Shown: positions 1 to 11,163 of the stretch, one piece after another
Layout: each line of letters opens with the position of its first letter
Numbering within the stretch: the stretch's first letter is position 1
Source: Elephas maximus indicus
Lineage: Eukaryota > Chordata > Mammalia > Proboscidea > Elephantidae
DNA: 64,000 nt
NCBI RefSeq assembly: GCF_024166365.1
Contig: NC_064820.1
Span: forward strand, 61,915,501-61,979,500
Direction of reading: 5' to 3'
Notes under the pieces: generated by a model
What the model saw: the letters and a program-made list of their open reading frames with translations, nothing else
The model's database searches: none
What the model was told of the DNA's origin: nothing
Made by a program: the position numbers and the translations under genes

Positions 1-140
1 TGTTTGAGCCCTTAAGGACTTTACACATCTATAGCTCTCTCCTGTCCTCAGCTGCCTTCCTCCTGGTTATGCAGCCTCTGAGACCCTAGAGAATAGCAGG
101 AAACTGAGAGTCAGAGGCCATACAGCATAATCGTACAACT

Positions 141-480
141 CCGTTGTTGTTAGCTGCCACTGAGTTGTCCCCCTACTCATAGGAACCCCATGCACAACAG
201 AAGGAATTACTGACCGGTCTTGCTCTATCCTCATGATCAGTTGGGGATCTGACATTGTGAACTACTTGGTTTTCATTGGCTGATTTTCAGAAGTAGATCC
301 CCAGGACCTTCTTCCTAGTCTGTCTTCATCTGGAAGATTTGCTGAAACCTATTTAGCATCATAGCAATGTACAAGCCTCCATTGACTGATGGATGATGGC
401 TGCACATGAGATGCATTGGCTGAGAAATTGAACCTGGGTCTTCCACATGGGAAGTGAGAATTCTGCCACTAAGCCACCTA
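141..480 (-). mobile_element. tRNA-Gly/RTE composite SINE, minus strand
   Basis: Read on the minus strand, this starts with a decayed tRNA-Gly-like head at the right end. It continues through a middle stretch resembling the 5' region of the RTE elements at 26.77 and 37.27 kb, and ends at the left in an RTE-like tail with GTTGTTGTT on the plus strand. It has the same architecture as the copies at 55327-55672 and 57521-57862. It is non-autonomous and codes for nothing. The family assignment is inferred from these internal comparisons. Confidence 0.75.
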
Positions 481-1741
481 TTTTCTGACCCTTCTTTGAG
501 GTTGAGGCAGCAGATGGATAGGAGGAAGCACAAACTGCAGTAAGATACAGTAGAAAAGAGTGGATTCATAATCATTGAGTGAAAATTGTAAACAATTGAA
601 AGATAACACCCTACTGATAAACTTCATTACATGTGTATTGTGTCTCTCACTCAACTGTGACTGACTATGATTGAAATTCATAATAAGGCACATTTTTTTC
701 ACCAGTATCAGTCGACACAATAAATTCTGATTTTTAGAAAAATAAACAACTTTTTGTATGATGATGATTTCCAAAGACAGCTGAATGGTATTTCTTTGTT
801 CCTCACTAGGACTTAGAAGTTGTTTGCAATGGCCGGGTGCAATGGACTCACACTAAAGCAAGGTTTCCATACTGTATCCTTATTGGGGTTAATTCAGCAG
901 GTGGATGGATGAACAGCAGCTCTTGCCTTCTACAGACAGAGCTCATTCTTCTGACTTGACTAATACTTACCTAAGCTTCTCTCTACCTCTTCCTCGCCTC
1001 AGAATATCATTTTTCTTGTTTTTCCAACCTGGATGCTTTCACCTACAACTCACCTTCCTCAGAACTGTTCTTGGTTCATGTTGTGCATTTTTCATTTCTG
1101 CAAGTACTGCATTTCCTAACCTCTGCGTTTCTCTTTGTTCTCTAACGTGACATTCAACATTGCTTTCCTGCTTCCCCCAGGATTCCCTTTACTCCTCCAT
1201 GTGCTTCCAACCTACACAGCTATGCCCCGTGTTTCTTCAGCTAATCTCTTGACTCATCTGGCCTTTTATGCATACCTATCATGTTTTGTAGTTCAGCCTT
1301 ATTTGATTTATCCCCAACATATCAACTCCTGGCATTCACTATAACTTCACCTTTCCACTTGCTTCTATGGTTGTCAGTGTCCTTCAGAAGAAACTGATTT
1401 TTATTTCTAATAACAGAAACAATATCTGAAGACTTTTATCAAAAAATCTCGGAGCATCTCACAAACATTACTATCTTGCACCTTTCATGTTATCTCTATT
1501 AAAAATGTAGGTGAAAGTCGGCTTCGATTCTGAGATGAAAAATTGAAGTAAATGCCAATTGTTTACATTCAGTGAGTAGATAGAAATCCTAAGAACTGGC
1601 TCAAGCCTTTTCTTGAGCTGACAGGTAATACTATGTCTTCCTATCCCACACTCTTCTATATTTTGGAAGAACCATTGCTATTACATGGTTACATTATTTT
1701 AATTCATTTCAATATTCAATTCACACATTTATCTTAATATT
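481..1741. other. Unclassified non-coding stretch
   Basis: I recognise no repeat family, gene or RNA here. The part from about 950 to 1370 is pyrimidine-rich and contains short open frames without recognisable protein features. It could be a very old L2-like remnant, but I could not align it convincingly by eye. Confidence 0.4.
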
Positions 1742-1935
1742 GGATCCCTGGTGAGACAATGGTAAGTATTCAGCTGCTAACGAACTGGTTGGCGGTTCGA
1801 ACCCACCCTGCTGCTCCGTGAGAGAAAAGACCTGATTATCTGCTCCTGTAAAGAGTATAGCCTAGAAAAGCCTATGGGGCAGTTCTGCTGTGTCACCTGG
1901 GTTGCTATGAGTCAAAATCGACTCTACAACAATGC
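1742..1935 (+). mobile_element. AfroSINE, long form
   Basis: It opens with the AfroSINE head (ggatccctggtgagacaatgg), has a B-box-like ggttcgaaccc, and ends in the shared tail (gagtcaaaatcgactc). The extra segment between head and tail that marks the long form (about 200 bp) is present but diverged. It is an old copy. Confidence 0.85.
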
Positions 1936-1944
1936 ACTTAATAT

Positions 1945-2185
1945 ATGCAAGGCACTGTAATTAAATCTAAAATGTGTAAGGCATAGAAGACATGATCCTT
2001 GATCTTGAGGCACTTACAATAGAGTTGAGGAGACAGACATGCACGCTGTAAGAAGTACTACCATAGATGATAAAAACAAGTGTCCTAGACTACAGAGATA
2101 TGAGAGGTTTAATCTGCCTGGGTTGATATGGAACACTTCATGGAGGAAGCAACCTTGGATTAGGGCAGCATCCTGATTAAAGCCT
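1945..2185 (-). repeat. L2 LINE 3' fragment, minus strand
   Basis: The order 'aaggcactgt', 'cttgaggcacttacaatagag', 'gagacagacatgcac', then 'catggaggaagcaacc' follows the reverse complement of the mammalian L2 3' end. Divergence is high and the borders are uncertain. Confidence 0.5.
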
Positions 2186-3049
2186 TAAGAAATGAGGATA
2201 GGCAAAAGTGGGATCACTGCCTCCAGAGATAACACCCTTAGCTATTTTTTCCCCAGCCCTTAGCCCACTGCTTCGGTGTCTCTTGTTAGTACTAATATAG
2301 CTTCTGAAGATCATCTTAAAAGTTGCAAACACACCTTTTCTAGGAGCCACCTGAGTATGGATAAATCTGTGCATTATGTAACACAAAAGAAATATAATTC
2401 CAGCCCTTAAAGAAATGAATCTAAAGACAATCACAACAAATTGATAGAAACATTGCCTGCCCAGGAATTGCAATGGAAATAATAACTGAAAATGAGGGAA
2501 TTTAGGAAAACATTTTCTGGCTTTTGAAGTTGTGTATGTGCTTAACTGAGAAGCACATGTAAAACTTCTTCACAGTGTCTTGCTTCCCAGTCTTGTGATT
2601 ACCCTCATGAGATAGTCACATGGGCTCACTTCCTCTAAAACAGCGTTGGGGAAGGATGTTTCAGGCAGACCACCTCGAGGTGATAATTGCCTTTCTCAGG
2701 AGATAGTCACATGTGCCAGGTCCTCTGGGAGGAAATGAATGAATTGCCTATTGTGCCTTGAAGCCCAGACAAGAAATTATAATGGTGAATTTCCAAAGCA
2801 TTGAAGCTCAAGGTAATCACCAGAGTGGGTCAACTAGCCTTTGGGGCCCGCCCTTCCTAGAATCAATAAACTCTGCCCCAGCAGAGATTACATAAACATT
2901 TGAAGGTTTCCTTCTGTCTTCAGAATTGTTCTTGTCTGCCAAGACTATGGGTATTTGGGCCAGAAATTTGGCCAGTAACAATCCTCTGTTAAGGCACTGG
3001 TGGCTTCACTCTTTCCTGTAGTTGCTCATTTGTGATCCTGTGATTATCT
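2186..3049. other. Unclassified stretch, possibly an old LTR
   Basis: I see no named repeat. Around 2860-2935 an 'aatcaataaa' polyadenylation-like signal is followed by a T-rich stretch. Together with the preceding sequence this loosely resembles the 3' half of a retroviral LTR, but I could find neither termini nor a target duplication. Confidence 0.25.
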
Positions 3050-3532
3050 GTGTCTCTGGGGTCTCTTTGGCCAAGTGCTCCTTCTGATGGCAGTCAGCAA
3101 GGAGGAAGGAACCTGCCTATGTCTTTTCTGTCTAAATGGCTGCTGGTGCTGCTACAGGGTAGCCTTCCCTGTCTCTCTTCCATCTTAAGTAAAAATCTTT
3201 TGCCAAATCTGGGCTGGACAGAAACTCAGAGATGGTATAGGGCATCTCTCTTCACAAGGATAATGTATAGAGCTGGAAATTATATACTGTCAGTCACATG
3301 GACAGTGTTTCTCTTTCCTGCTACCCATGTGCCACTTCCCATCTGCTACAACTTGAGAGAATTTCTAGTGGAAAGGAATAAAACTCTCACTAATTTTCTG
3401 ACTAGAAATGCAATCCCCATTTCAGGGATAATCCAGATGATCCAGAAATTTCCACAAGTGGAGTTATTACTGCAATTGACAAAATGCCAACATTGTTCAA
3501 CTCCTCTTCTTCATCAGAGTAAATTTTTATGA
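3050..3532 (+). CDS. Open frame of 160 codons, no recognised protein
   Basis: This is the longest open frame in the window outside recognisable transposons. The deduced product is leucine- and serine-rich with a hydrophobic patch around residues 22-50 (WLLVLLQGSLPCL). It contains no domain I recognise, no convincing signal peptide and no zinc finger. There is no CpG-rich promoter upstream, and I see no splice-flanked or polyadenylated transcript structure. A chance frame, or the edge of a decayed retroviral insertion, is more likely than a gene. Confidence 0.12.
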   Translation: MSLGSLWPSAPSDGSQQGGRNLPMSFLSKWLLVLLQGSLPCLSSILSKNLLPNLGWTETQRWYRASLFTRIMYRAGNYILSVTWTVFLFPATHVPLPICYNLREFLVERNKTLTNFLTRNAIPISGIIQMIQKFPQVELLLQLTKCQHCSTPLLHQSKFL

Positions 3533-3544
3533 TTTAAGTATTTT

Positions 3545-3565
3545 TTTATGTATGTATGTATAAAA
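3545..3565 (+). repeat. (TATG)n short microsatellite
   Basis: Short run of tatg units (tatgtatgtatgtataaa) after a T-run. Confidence 0.7.
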
Positions 3566-3663
3566 TAGATCTGTAAGCTTATATGTAATGTTTACAACCT
3601 CCAGAGACAAATAAAGATGAGATTTATAAAGACATTGATAGTAAAAGCAATAACAATAATAAT

Positions 3664-3753
3664 AATAAAAGGTATTCAACTTATATCTGAACCATCTTAT
3701 GACCAAGTCATCAGAATGGAACCCTGGTGTAAGTTGGGGACTACCTGTATACA
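3664..3753 (-). mobile_element. Tigger-like DNA transposon terminal fragment
   Basis: The plus strand ends in 'gtaagttggggactacctgta', so the minus strand opens with 'tacaggtagtccccaactta'. That resembles the terminal inverted repeat of Tigger/pogo-type elements. Only one end is recognisable. The family call rests on this motif alone. Confidence 0.4.
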
Positions 3754-3849
3754 TTTTGAGTCAAAGACCTTTATACAGTGCTGTGTTCCCAAAAGGAACA
3801 ATATATGGTTCTAGGAATTAAGGGGTGAGAGTAAAAGTCATCCTACCTC

Positions 3850-4057
3850 CAGGGCTTAGAGACGATTCATTCTGGTTTGATCCCCTGCTGAGAACCTGCA
3901 TTTTGATCCCAGATATGCTGAATCAGAATCTACATTTTAACAAGATGGGATCGCCTGGGGATCTTGTTAAGATACAGATTCTGATTCAGTATATCTGGGA
4001 TGGAAATCCAAATTCTTAGCAGAGAGTTGAACTGGAATAAACCAGTTTGAAGCCTTG
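3850..4057 (+). mobile_element. Palindromic MER5-like hAT element (foldback)
   Basis: Non-autonomous hAT-type element about 208 bp long that is almost entirely a palindrome. The left arm (cagggctt...cagatatgctgaatcagaa) reappears inverted in the right arm (ttctgattcagtatatctggga...gaagccttg), with a short centre near 3950. Internal phrases 'gaatcagaatctaca' and 'aacaagat' resemble the MER5/Charlie family. Related copies are at 18506-18685 and 30933-31197. No reading frame. Confidence 0.6.
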
Positions 4058-4563
4058 GCGGAAATTAAGGTTTTTAAAATAAATGAGTAAAGATATGTTT
4101 CCTTGTATGTGAAGAAAACCTACCATATTGTAGTGTGAGGAGCCAGGGGTTCAGTAGGAATGTGTTTACATTCAAATGCAATGGCAGAATTTCATTGTGC
4201 TTGAATATCAGAAGGATATTCTTTTTTTCTTTTTAATTGTACTTTAGATGAAGGTTTACAGAACAAACTAGCTTCTCATTAAACAATTAGTAAACATATT
4301 GTTTTGTGACATTGATTACCAACCCCGCAATATGTCAACACTCTCTCCTTCTAGAACTTGGGTTCCCTGTTACCAGCTTTCCTTCCTTCTAGTCCTTGCC
4401 CCTGGGCTGGTGTGCCCCTTTAGTCTCATTTCTTTTTTTTTTTTTTATGGGCCTGGTTAATCTTTGGCTGAAGGGTGAACCTCAGGAGTAACTTCATTAC
4501 TGAGCTAAAAGGGTGTCTGGGGACCATACTGTCAGGCTTTTTCCAGTCTCTGTCAGACTAGTA

Positions 4564-4721
4564 GGAAATCCTGGTGGCGTAGTGGTTAAGTGCTATGGCT
4601 GCTAACCAAGAGGTCGGCAGTTCAAATCCTTTCAGGCGCTCCTTGGAAACTCTATGGGGCAGTTCTACTCTGTCCTATAGGGTAACTATGAGTCGGAATT
4701 GACTCGACGGCAGTGGGTTTG
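4564..4721 (+). mobile_element. AfroSINE, short form, inside L1 3' UTR
   Basis: Head 'gaaatcctggtggcgtagtg', B box near 'cagttcaaatcc', tail 'gagtcggaattgactcgacg'. A 13-bp target duplication (tgtcagactagta) lies at 4551-4563 and 4722-4734, which shows that it inserted into an already resident L1. It is close to consensus, so fairly young. Confidence 0.93.
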
Positions 4722-7465
4722 TGTCAGACTAGTAAGTCAGTCCAGTCATTTTTTTTTTTTTTTGGTGAGTTAGAATTTTGTTCTACATTTATCTCCAGCT
4801 CTGTCCAGGATGCTCTACTGTGAGCTCTGTCAGAACAGTTGGTGGTGGCAGCTGGGTACCATCTAGTTGTGCTGTACTCAGTCTGGTGGAGGCTATAGTA
4901 CTTGTGGTCCATCAGTCATTTAGACTAATCTTTTCCTTGCGTCTTTGGTTTTCTTCATTCTCCCTTGCTCCAGATGGGGTGAGACCAGTAGGGTATCTCA
5001 GATGGCCGCTCACAAGCTTTTAAGACCTCAGACGCTACTCACCAAAGTAGAATGTAGCACGTTTTCTTTATAAACTATGCCACGCCAATTGAGCTAGGTG
5101 TTTCCTGAGACCACGGTCCCCACATCGCTCAGCCCAGTAATTCGGTCCCTCAGGGAGTTTGGATGTGTCTTTGGAGCTTCCATGACGTTGTCTTAGACAA
5201 ATTGAGCTGGCTTCCCCCCCTACTGTGTACTGTTTTACCCTTCACAGAAGTTACCACTTATCTATTGTCTATTTAGTGTTTTTCCATCCCACCCCTCCCC
5301 TCCTTCATAACCATCAAAGATGTTTTCTTTTTGTGTATAAACCTTTTCACTAGTTTTTATAGTAGTAGTCTCATACAATATTTGTCCTTTTGTGATTGAC
5401 TTATTTCACTCAGCATAATGCCCTCCAGATTCATCCATATTGTGAGATGCTTCGCAGGTTCATCATTGTTCTTTATGGTTGTGTAGAAGTCCAATGTGTG
5501 TATGTACCATAGTTTGTTTATCCATTCATCTGTTGATGGCCATCTAGGTTGCTTCCATCTTTTTCTATTGTGAGCAATGCTGCAATGAACATGGGTATGT
5601 GTATGTCTATTTCTGTGATGGCTCTTATTTCTTTAGGATATATTTCTAGGAGGGAGGTTGCTGGATCATATGGTATTTGTATTTCTGGCGTTCTAAGGAA
5701 GCACCATATTGTTTCCGAAATGGTTGTACCACTTTGCATTTCCACCATTCTTATGAACTCATAAGAGTTCCAATCTCCCCGCAGCCTGTCCAACATTTGT
5801 TATTTTCTGATTTTTTGATTCATGCCAGTAATATTGGAGTGAGATGGTATCTCATTGTGGTTTTGATTTGCATTTCTCTAATGGCATGTCCTCAAGTGTG
5901 TGCTAACCACTTGAACGTCTTCTTTGGTGAAGTGTCTGTTCATTTCTTTTGCTCGTTTTTTCAGGATTATTTACTTTTTTGTTGTGGAGGTGTTGGGTTT
6001 TCCTGTAGATTACAGAGATTAGACCTTTGTGGAATTTGTCATAGTCAAAATTTTTTTCCCAGTCTGTAGGTTCTCTTTTTACTCTTTTGGTGAAGTCCTT
6101 TGATGAGCATTAAGTGTTTAATTTTTAGAAGATTCCAGTTATCTAGCTTATCTTCTGGAGTTTGTGTGTTGTTAATTATGGTTCGTATTATTATATATTT
6201 TATCCTGTTATTGTAGCTATTTGCTTAACATATATTTTTCCCATTAGAGCCTCTAATATTAATCCTATTTTTTTTCTTCTATGATCTTTATAGTTTTTGG
6301 TTTTATATTTAAGTCTTTGATCCATTTTGAATTAGTTTTTGTGCATGGTGTGAAGTATGGGTCCTGTTTCATTTTTTTTGCAAACGGACATCCAGTTTTG
6401 CCGTTACCATTTGTTAAAAAGACTATCTTTTCCCAAAGGCCCTCATCAAAGATCAGGTGACCATAGGTGGATGGATTTAATCTGGATTCTCAATTCCATT
6501 CCATTGGTCAATGTATCTGTCATTATACCAGTACCAGGCTGTTTGTACTACCATAGCTGTATAGTAGGTTCTGAGGTCAGGCAGTGCGAGTCCTATTTTG
6601 TTCTTCTTCTTCAGTAGTGCTTTTCTTATCTGGGGCCTCTTACCTTTCCATATAAAGTTAATGATGAGTTTTTCCAGCTCTTTAAAGAACGCTGTTGGTA
6701 TTTGGATCGTATTTGCATTGTATTTGTAGATTGCTTTGGGTAGAATTCACATCACAATATTGAGTCTACCTATCCATGGGCGTGGTATGTTTTTCCATTT
6801 ATGTAGATCTTTTAGTTTCTTGCTGTGATGTTTTGTAGTTTTCTTTGTATAGGCCTTTTATATACCCAGTTAGATTTATTCCTAAGTTTTTTTTTTTTTT
6901 TTAATGGCTATTATAAATGGTATTATTTTCCTGATTTCATTTTCATCATTCTCTTTATTGGCATATAGGAATCCAACTGATTTTTGTATGTTTACCTTAC
7001 AGCCTACTACTCTGCTGAATGTTTCTGTTAGTTCCAGTAGTTTTCTCGTGGAGTCTTTTGGGTTTTCTGTGTATAATATTGTATCAGTTTTTACTTATTC
7101 ATTACCTATTTGGATGCCCTTTGTTTCTTTTTCTTGCCTTATAGCTCTAGCTAGGACGTCCAGAACAATGTTAAATAAGAGTGGTGATAAAGGGCATCCT
7201 TGTCTTGTTCCTGTTCTCAAATGGAATGTTTTCAGCCTCTCTCCATTAAGATTACTGTTGGCTGTTGGTTTTGTATAGATGCCCTTCATTACGGTGAGAA
7301 ATTTCCTTTCTATACCTATTTTATTGAGAGTTTTCGTCAGGAATGTGTGTTGGACTTTGTCAAATGCCTTTTCTGAGTCCATTGAGATGATTATGGGATT
7401 CTTTTATTTATGTTGTGGGTTGTGTTGATTGATTTTCTAAAGATGAGTCATCTTTGCATACCTGG

Positions 7466-7987
7466 TGTCATGGGTTGAATTTTATCCCCCCCAAAAAAGT
7501 GTCAACTTGGTTAGGCCATGATTCCCAGTATTGCTTGGTTGTCCTCCATTTTGTGATTTTCCTATGTGTTATAAATCAATCTCTACCTGTGGTTAAAGAG
7601 GATTAGGGTGGGATTGATTGTAACACCCTTGCTCAGGTCACATCCTTGATCCAATGTAAAGGGAATTTTCCTTTATCTTTTCTCCTACAAGAGATAGAAG
7701 GAAAGGGAAGCAAGCTGAGAGCTAAGGGACCTCATACCACCAAGAAAGCAGCACCTGGAGCAGAGCGTGTCCTTTGGACCCAGGGTTCCTATGTGGAGAA
7801 GCTCCTAGTCCAGGGGAAGATTGATGACAAGAACCTTCCTCCAGAGCCCACAGAGAAAGCCTTCCCCTGGAGCTGAAACCCTGAATTTGGACTTGTAGCC
7901 TACCAGACTGTGAGAGAATAAATTTCTCTTTGTTAAAGCTGTACACTTGTGGTATTTCTGTTATAGCAGCACTAGATAACTAAGACA
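7466..7987 (+). mobile_element. Solo MaLR-like LTR inserted in L1
   Basis: 522 bp bounded by TG...CA (tgtcatgggttgaatt ... gataactaagaca). An AATAAA-like signal lies near 7918, followed by the stretch 'tgttaaagctgtacacttgtgg'. The layout matches MLT1-type ERVL-MaLR LTRs, but the sequence forms one family with the copies at 19704, 24573 and 32565, so it is probably an afrotherian subfamily. Flanking 5-mers are cctgg (7461-7465) and actgg (7988-7992), a one-mismatch target duplication. It splits L1 ORF2. Confidence 0.82.
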
Positions 7988-9599
7988 ACTGGTATGACTC
8001 CCACTTGGTTGGGGTGTATTTTTATTATTATTTTTTTGATATGATGCTGAATTATATTGGCTAGAATTTTGTTGAGAATTTTTACATCTATATTCATGAG
8101 AGATATTTGCCTATAATTTTATTTTTTTTGTGTGTTATCTTTGCCTGGTTTTGGCATCAGGGTTATGCTGGCTTCATAGAATGAATTTGGAAATATACTT
8201 TCCTTCACTATATTCTGAAATAGTTTGAGTAGTACTGATGTAAGCTCTTCTATGAACGGTAGAATTCTTCAGTGGAGCCATCTGGGCCAGAGTTTTTTTG
8301 TTGTTGTTGTCGTTGGGAGTTTTTTTTTTAAATTACCTTTCCAATGTCTTCTCCTGCTATGGTTCTGTTCAGGTTTTCAATGTCATTTTATGTTAGTTTG
8401 GGTAGGGAGTGTTTTTCTATAAATTTTTCCATTTCCTCTAGGTTTTCAAATTTTTTAGTGTATAGTTTTTCATAGTATTCCATTATGATCCTTTTTATTT
8501 TATTTGGATCTGTTTTAATGTCCCCTATTTCATTTCTTGTTTGGGTTATTTGCATCTTCTCCTGTTTTTCTTTTGTCAATTTGGCAAATGGCTTGCTGAT
8601 TTTGTTTTCTTTCGAAGAACCAACTTTTGGTTTTGTTGATCCTTTCTATTGTTTTTCTATTCTCTATTTCATTTATTTCTGCTCTGATCTTTATTACTTC
8701 CTTTCTTCTGATGGCTGTAGGCTTCTTTTGCTGTTCTCTTTCTATTTGTTTGAATTGTGTAGCTAATGTTTTGATTTTGTCCCTTTCTTCTTTTTCAATG
8801 TGTGAATCCACTGCTATAAATTAACCTCTAAGCACTGCCTTTGATGTGTTCCAAAGGTTTTGGCATGATGTGTTTTCATTCTTGTTTGATTCTAGGAATT
8901 TTTGATCCCATCTTTGATTTCTTCTATGACCCAGTGGTTTTAAAGCAGGGTGTTATTCAGTTTCCATGTATATGTCTTTTTTCCTTTCTCTTCCTGTTGT
9001 TAATTTCTACTTTGATGGTGTTGTACTCAGAGAAGATACTGTGTATTATCTCAATGCTTTTGCTTTTGTTGAGGGTTGCTTTGTGGCTTAAGATGTGGTC
9101 TGTTCTGGAGAACACTCCATGTGCTTTGGAAAAGAATATATCCTTTGCAGCTGTTGGGTGGGGTGTTCTATATATGTCTATGAGGTCATGTTGGCTGATT
9201 ATGGCCTTTAGATCTTCTGTATCTTTGTTGAGTTTCTTTCTAGATGTTCTGTCCTTTACTGAGAGTGGTGTGTTGAAGTCTCCTGTTATTATTGAGGAAA
9301 TGTCTGTTTCTCTTTTCAATGCTGTTAGAGTTTGTTTTATGTGTTTTGGAGCCCTGTAATTGGGTGCATAAATATTTATTATGATTATGTCTTCATGGTG
9401 GATCACCCCTTTAATCATACATAATGCCTTTTTTCTTTTATGGTAAATTTTGTTTTGAAGTCTATTTTATCTGAGATTAGTATGTCACTCCTGCCCTTTT
9501 TTGGTAGCTATTTGCTTAATGTATATTTTTTCCATCCTTTGATTTTTAATAAATTTATGTCTTTGTTTCTAAGGTGTGTCTTGTAGACAGCATATTGAT

Positions 9600-9625
9600 G
9601 GATTATTATTATGATGATGATGATG
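9600..9625 (+). repeat. (ATT/ATG)n microsatellite within L1 ORF2
   Basis: Trinucleotide run (ttattattatgatgatgatgatg) that replaces part of the N-terminal endonuclease coding region of the L1. It is likely to vary in length. Confidence 0.8.
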
Positions 9626-9769
9626 CATTGATCTCTCTCTCTTTTTGGGTGCATTTAGTCCATTTATTTTCGGTGCAATTATTGATAGGTGCGAGTTTAC
9701 TGCTGTCATTTTGTAGTGTTTTTTTTTTTTTTTGTGATGCTGATGTTGTCTTTGTTCCTCTTATTCTCC

Positions 9770-11163
9770 GGTGCTGAATTCCTTTTGTTTGTGTATTTTT
9801 TTTCATTTTTTGTAGATTTTGTGTTTACTGAGACTTTATGTTTTTCTTCTTTTTTGGATTAGTAGATTTGTTAATGTTCTTTGTGGTTCTTTGAAATTTA
9901 CCCTTACCTTCCTAAGTTTAAACCAGTCTTTTATTACTTGGCATTACCTTGACTTCCCCTCCATTTGAAAGTTCTATATCTACACTGTTCATTCCCTCCT
10001 TTATTGTTCTGACATTGTTGTCATTTATAGATTAACCTCTCTGGGTTCTGGTTGTGAATCTTTTAGTTTTGATTAATCCTTGAGAGTTCACTTCCTAGGT
10101 TGGTATCTGACTGATGCGGTCTTGCATACTAGATTCAGGCTGTCATCTGATGTTGTTTGTTCTCTAACCGTAGGACTCCCTTTAATAACTCTCGTGAATT
10201 TGGTTTGGTTTTTACATATTCACTTAATTTCTGTTTATCTGGAAATGTCCTAATTTCACCATCACATATGAGTGAGAGTTTTGCAGGATATATTATTCTT
10301 GTTTGGGACTTTTTTTCTTTCAAGGTTTTATATATGTTTTCCCATTGCTTTCTTTCCTGCCTGATTTCCGCTGAGTAACCAGAGCTTAATCTTGTTGTTT
10401 CGCCTCTGTATGTGACTTTTCATTTTTCTCAAGCACCTCTCAGGAGTCTTTCTTTGTCTTTGGTTTTAGTGAGTGTGATTACGATATGCTTTGGTGATTT
10501 CCTTTTGAGGTCTATCCTGTGGGAGGTTTGTTGAGCTTTTTGGATGGTCAGCTTTTCATCTTCTAGGATATTAGGGAAGTTTCTTGTTAGCAGTTCTTCC
10601 ATTATCCTCTGTGTGTTTTCCATTTACTCCCCCTTGCTGTAACTCCAATCATTCAGAAATTTTTCCTTTTGATGGTATACCACTTTGTTCTCAGGTATTC
10701 TCCATTTTTCTTCCTTCTTTTCTCTGATATTTCCTCAAACAAAGTGATATCCAGGGATTTGTCTTCAATGTCGCTGATCTCATCTTTTATTGTTTCAAAT
10801 CTGCTCCTCAAACCTTGTATGATGCTGTCCATTTCTGAAATATTGTTTATCTTTTGGATTTCTAGTTTTTGTATGATTTCTGGTTGTGAATTTTTTTGAT
10901 GTTTTGTTCCTGTATTGTTTTCCTGAATTCTTCCATTTTTTTCTGTCATTTCCATGATTTTGTCTATTTTTTCCTCATTTTTGTTTGCTTTTTCCTTCAA
11001 CTCTTGGATTGCTCTGAATATTAGAGATTTGAATTCCCTATCAGGTAGTTTCTATTCCTTTTCTTCAACTGGAAGGTCATCTAACATTTTATTTTGGATG
11101 CCTCCTGGAACCATTCCGTTCTGTTTTTGTACATGTTTTGATGTTTTCTGCTGTCTTTGGCAT
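9770..11163 (-). pseudogene. L1 ORF1 remnant (RNA-binding coiled-coil protein)
   Basis: ORF1p coats L1 RNA as a trimer. The start codon complement is at 11163-11161. The frame breaks after about 25 codons and resumes at 11000-10653, which is rich in Lys, Glu and Ile with a heptad-like pattern typical of the ORF1p coiled coil. A second open piece at 10623-10429 carries the RNA-recognition-like region (NFPNILEDEKLTIQKAQ, then HIVITLTKTKDKERLL). The order and spacing to ORF2 are those of L1. Frameshifts and stops show that it is dead. The 3' border is approximate. Confidence 0.85.

Larger units (their letters stand above)
5357..9709 (-). pseudogene. L1 ORF2 remnant (endonuclease/reverse transcriptase)
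   Basis: The start codon complement is at 9709-9707 and the stop complement at 5359-5357. Without the LTR insert the length is about 3.83 kb, the usual size of L1 ORF2. Endonuclease pieces lie at 9418-8957 (GDFNTPLS, SRTDHI), the pre-RT linker around 8811-8390, and the RT core at 7382-7095 ([24 protein letters not shown]). The C-terminus lies around 5800-5360. Damage: stops and frameshifts, a microsatellite near the N-terminus, an LTR at 7466-7987, loss of one Asp of the FADD active-site motif near 7083-7094, and an endonuclease S-D-H motif changed to S-E-Y. Confidence 0.9.

Noticed and set aside
5677..9777. Many plus-strand open frames of 60-170 codons
   Set aside because: They are antisense shadows of the reverse-oriented L1 ORF2.
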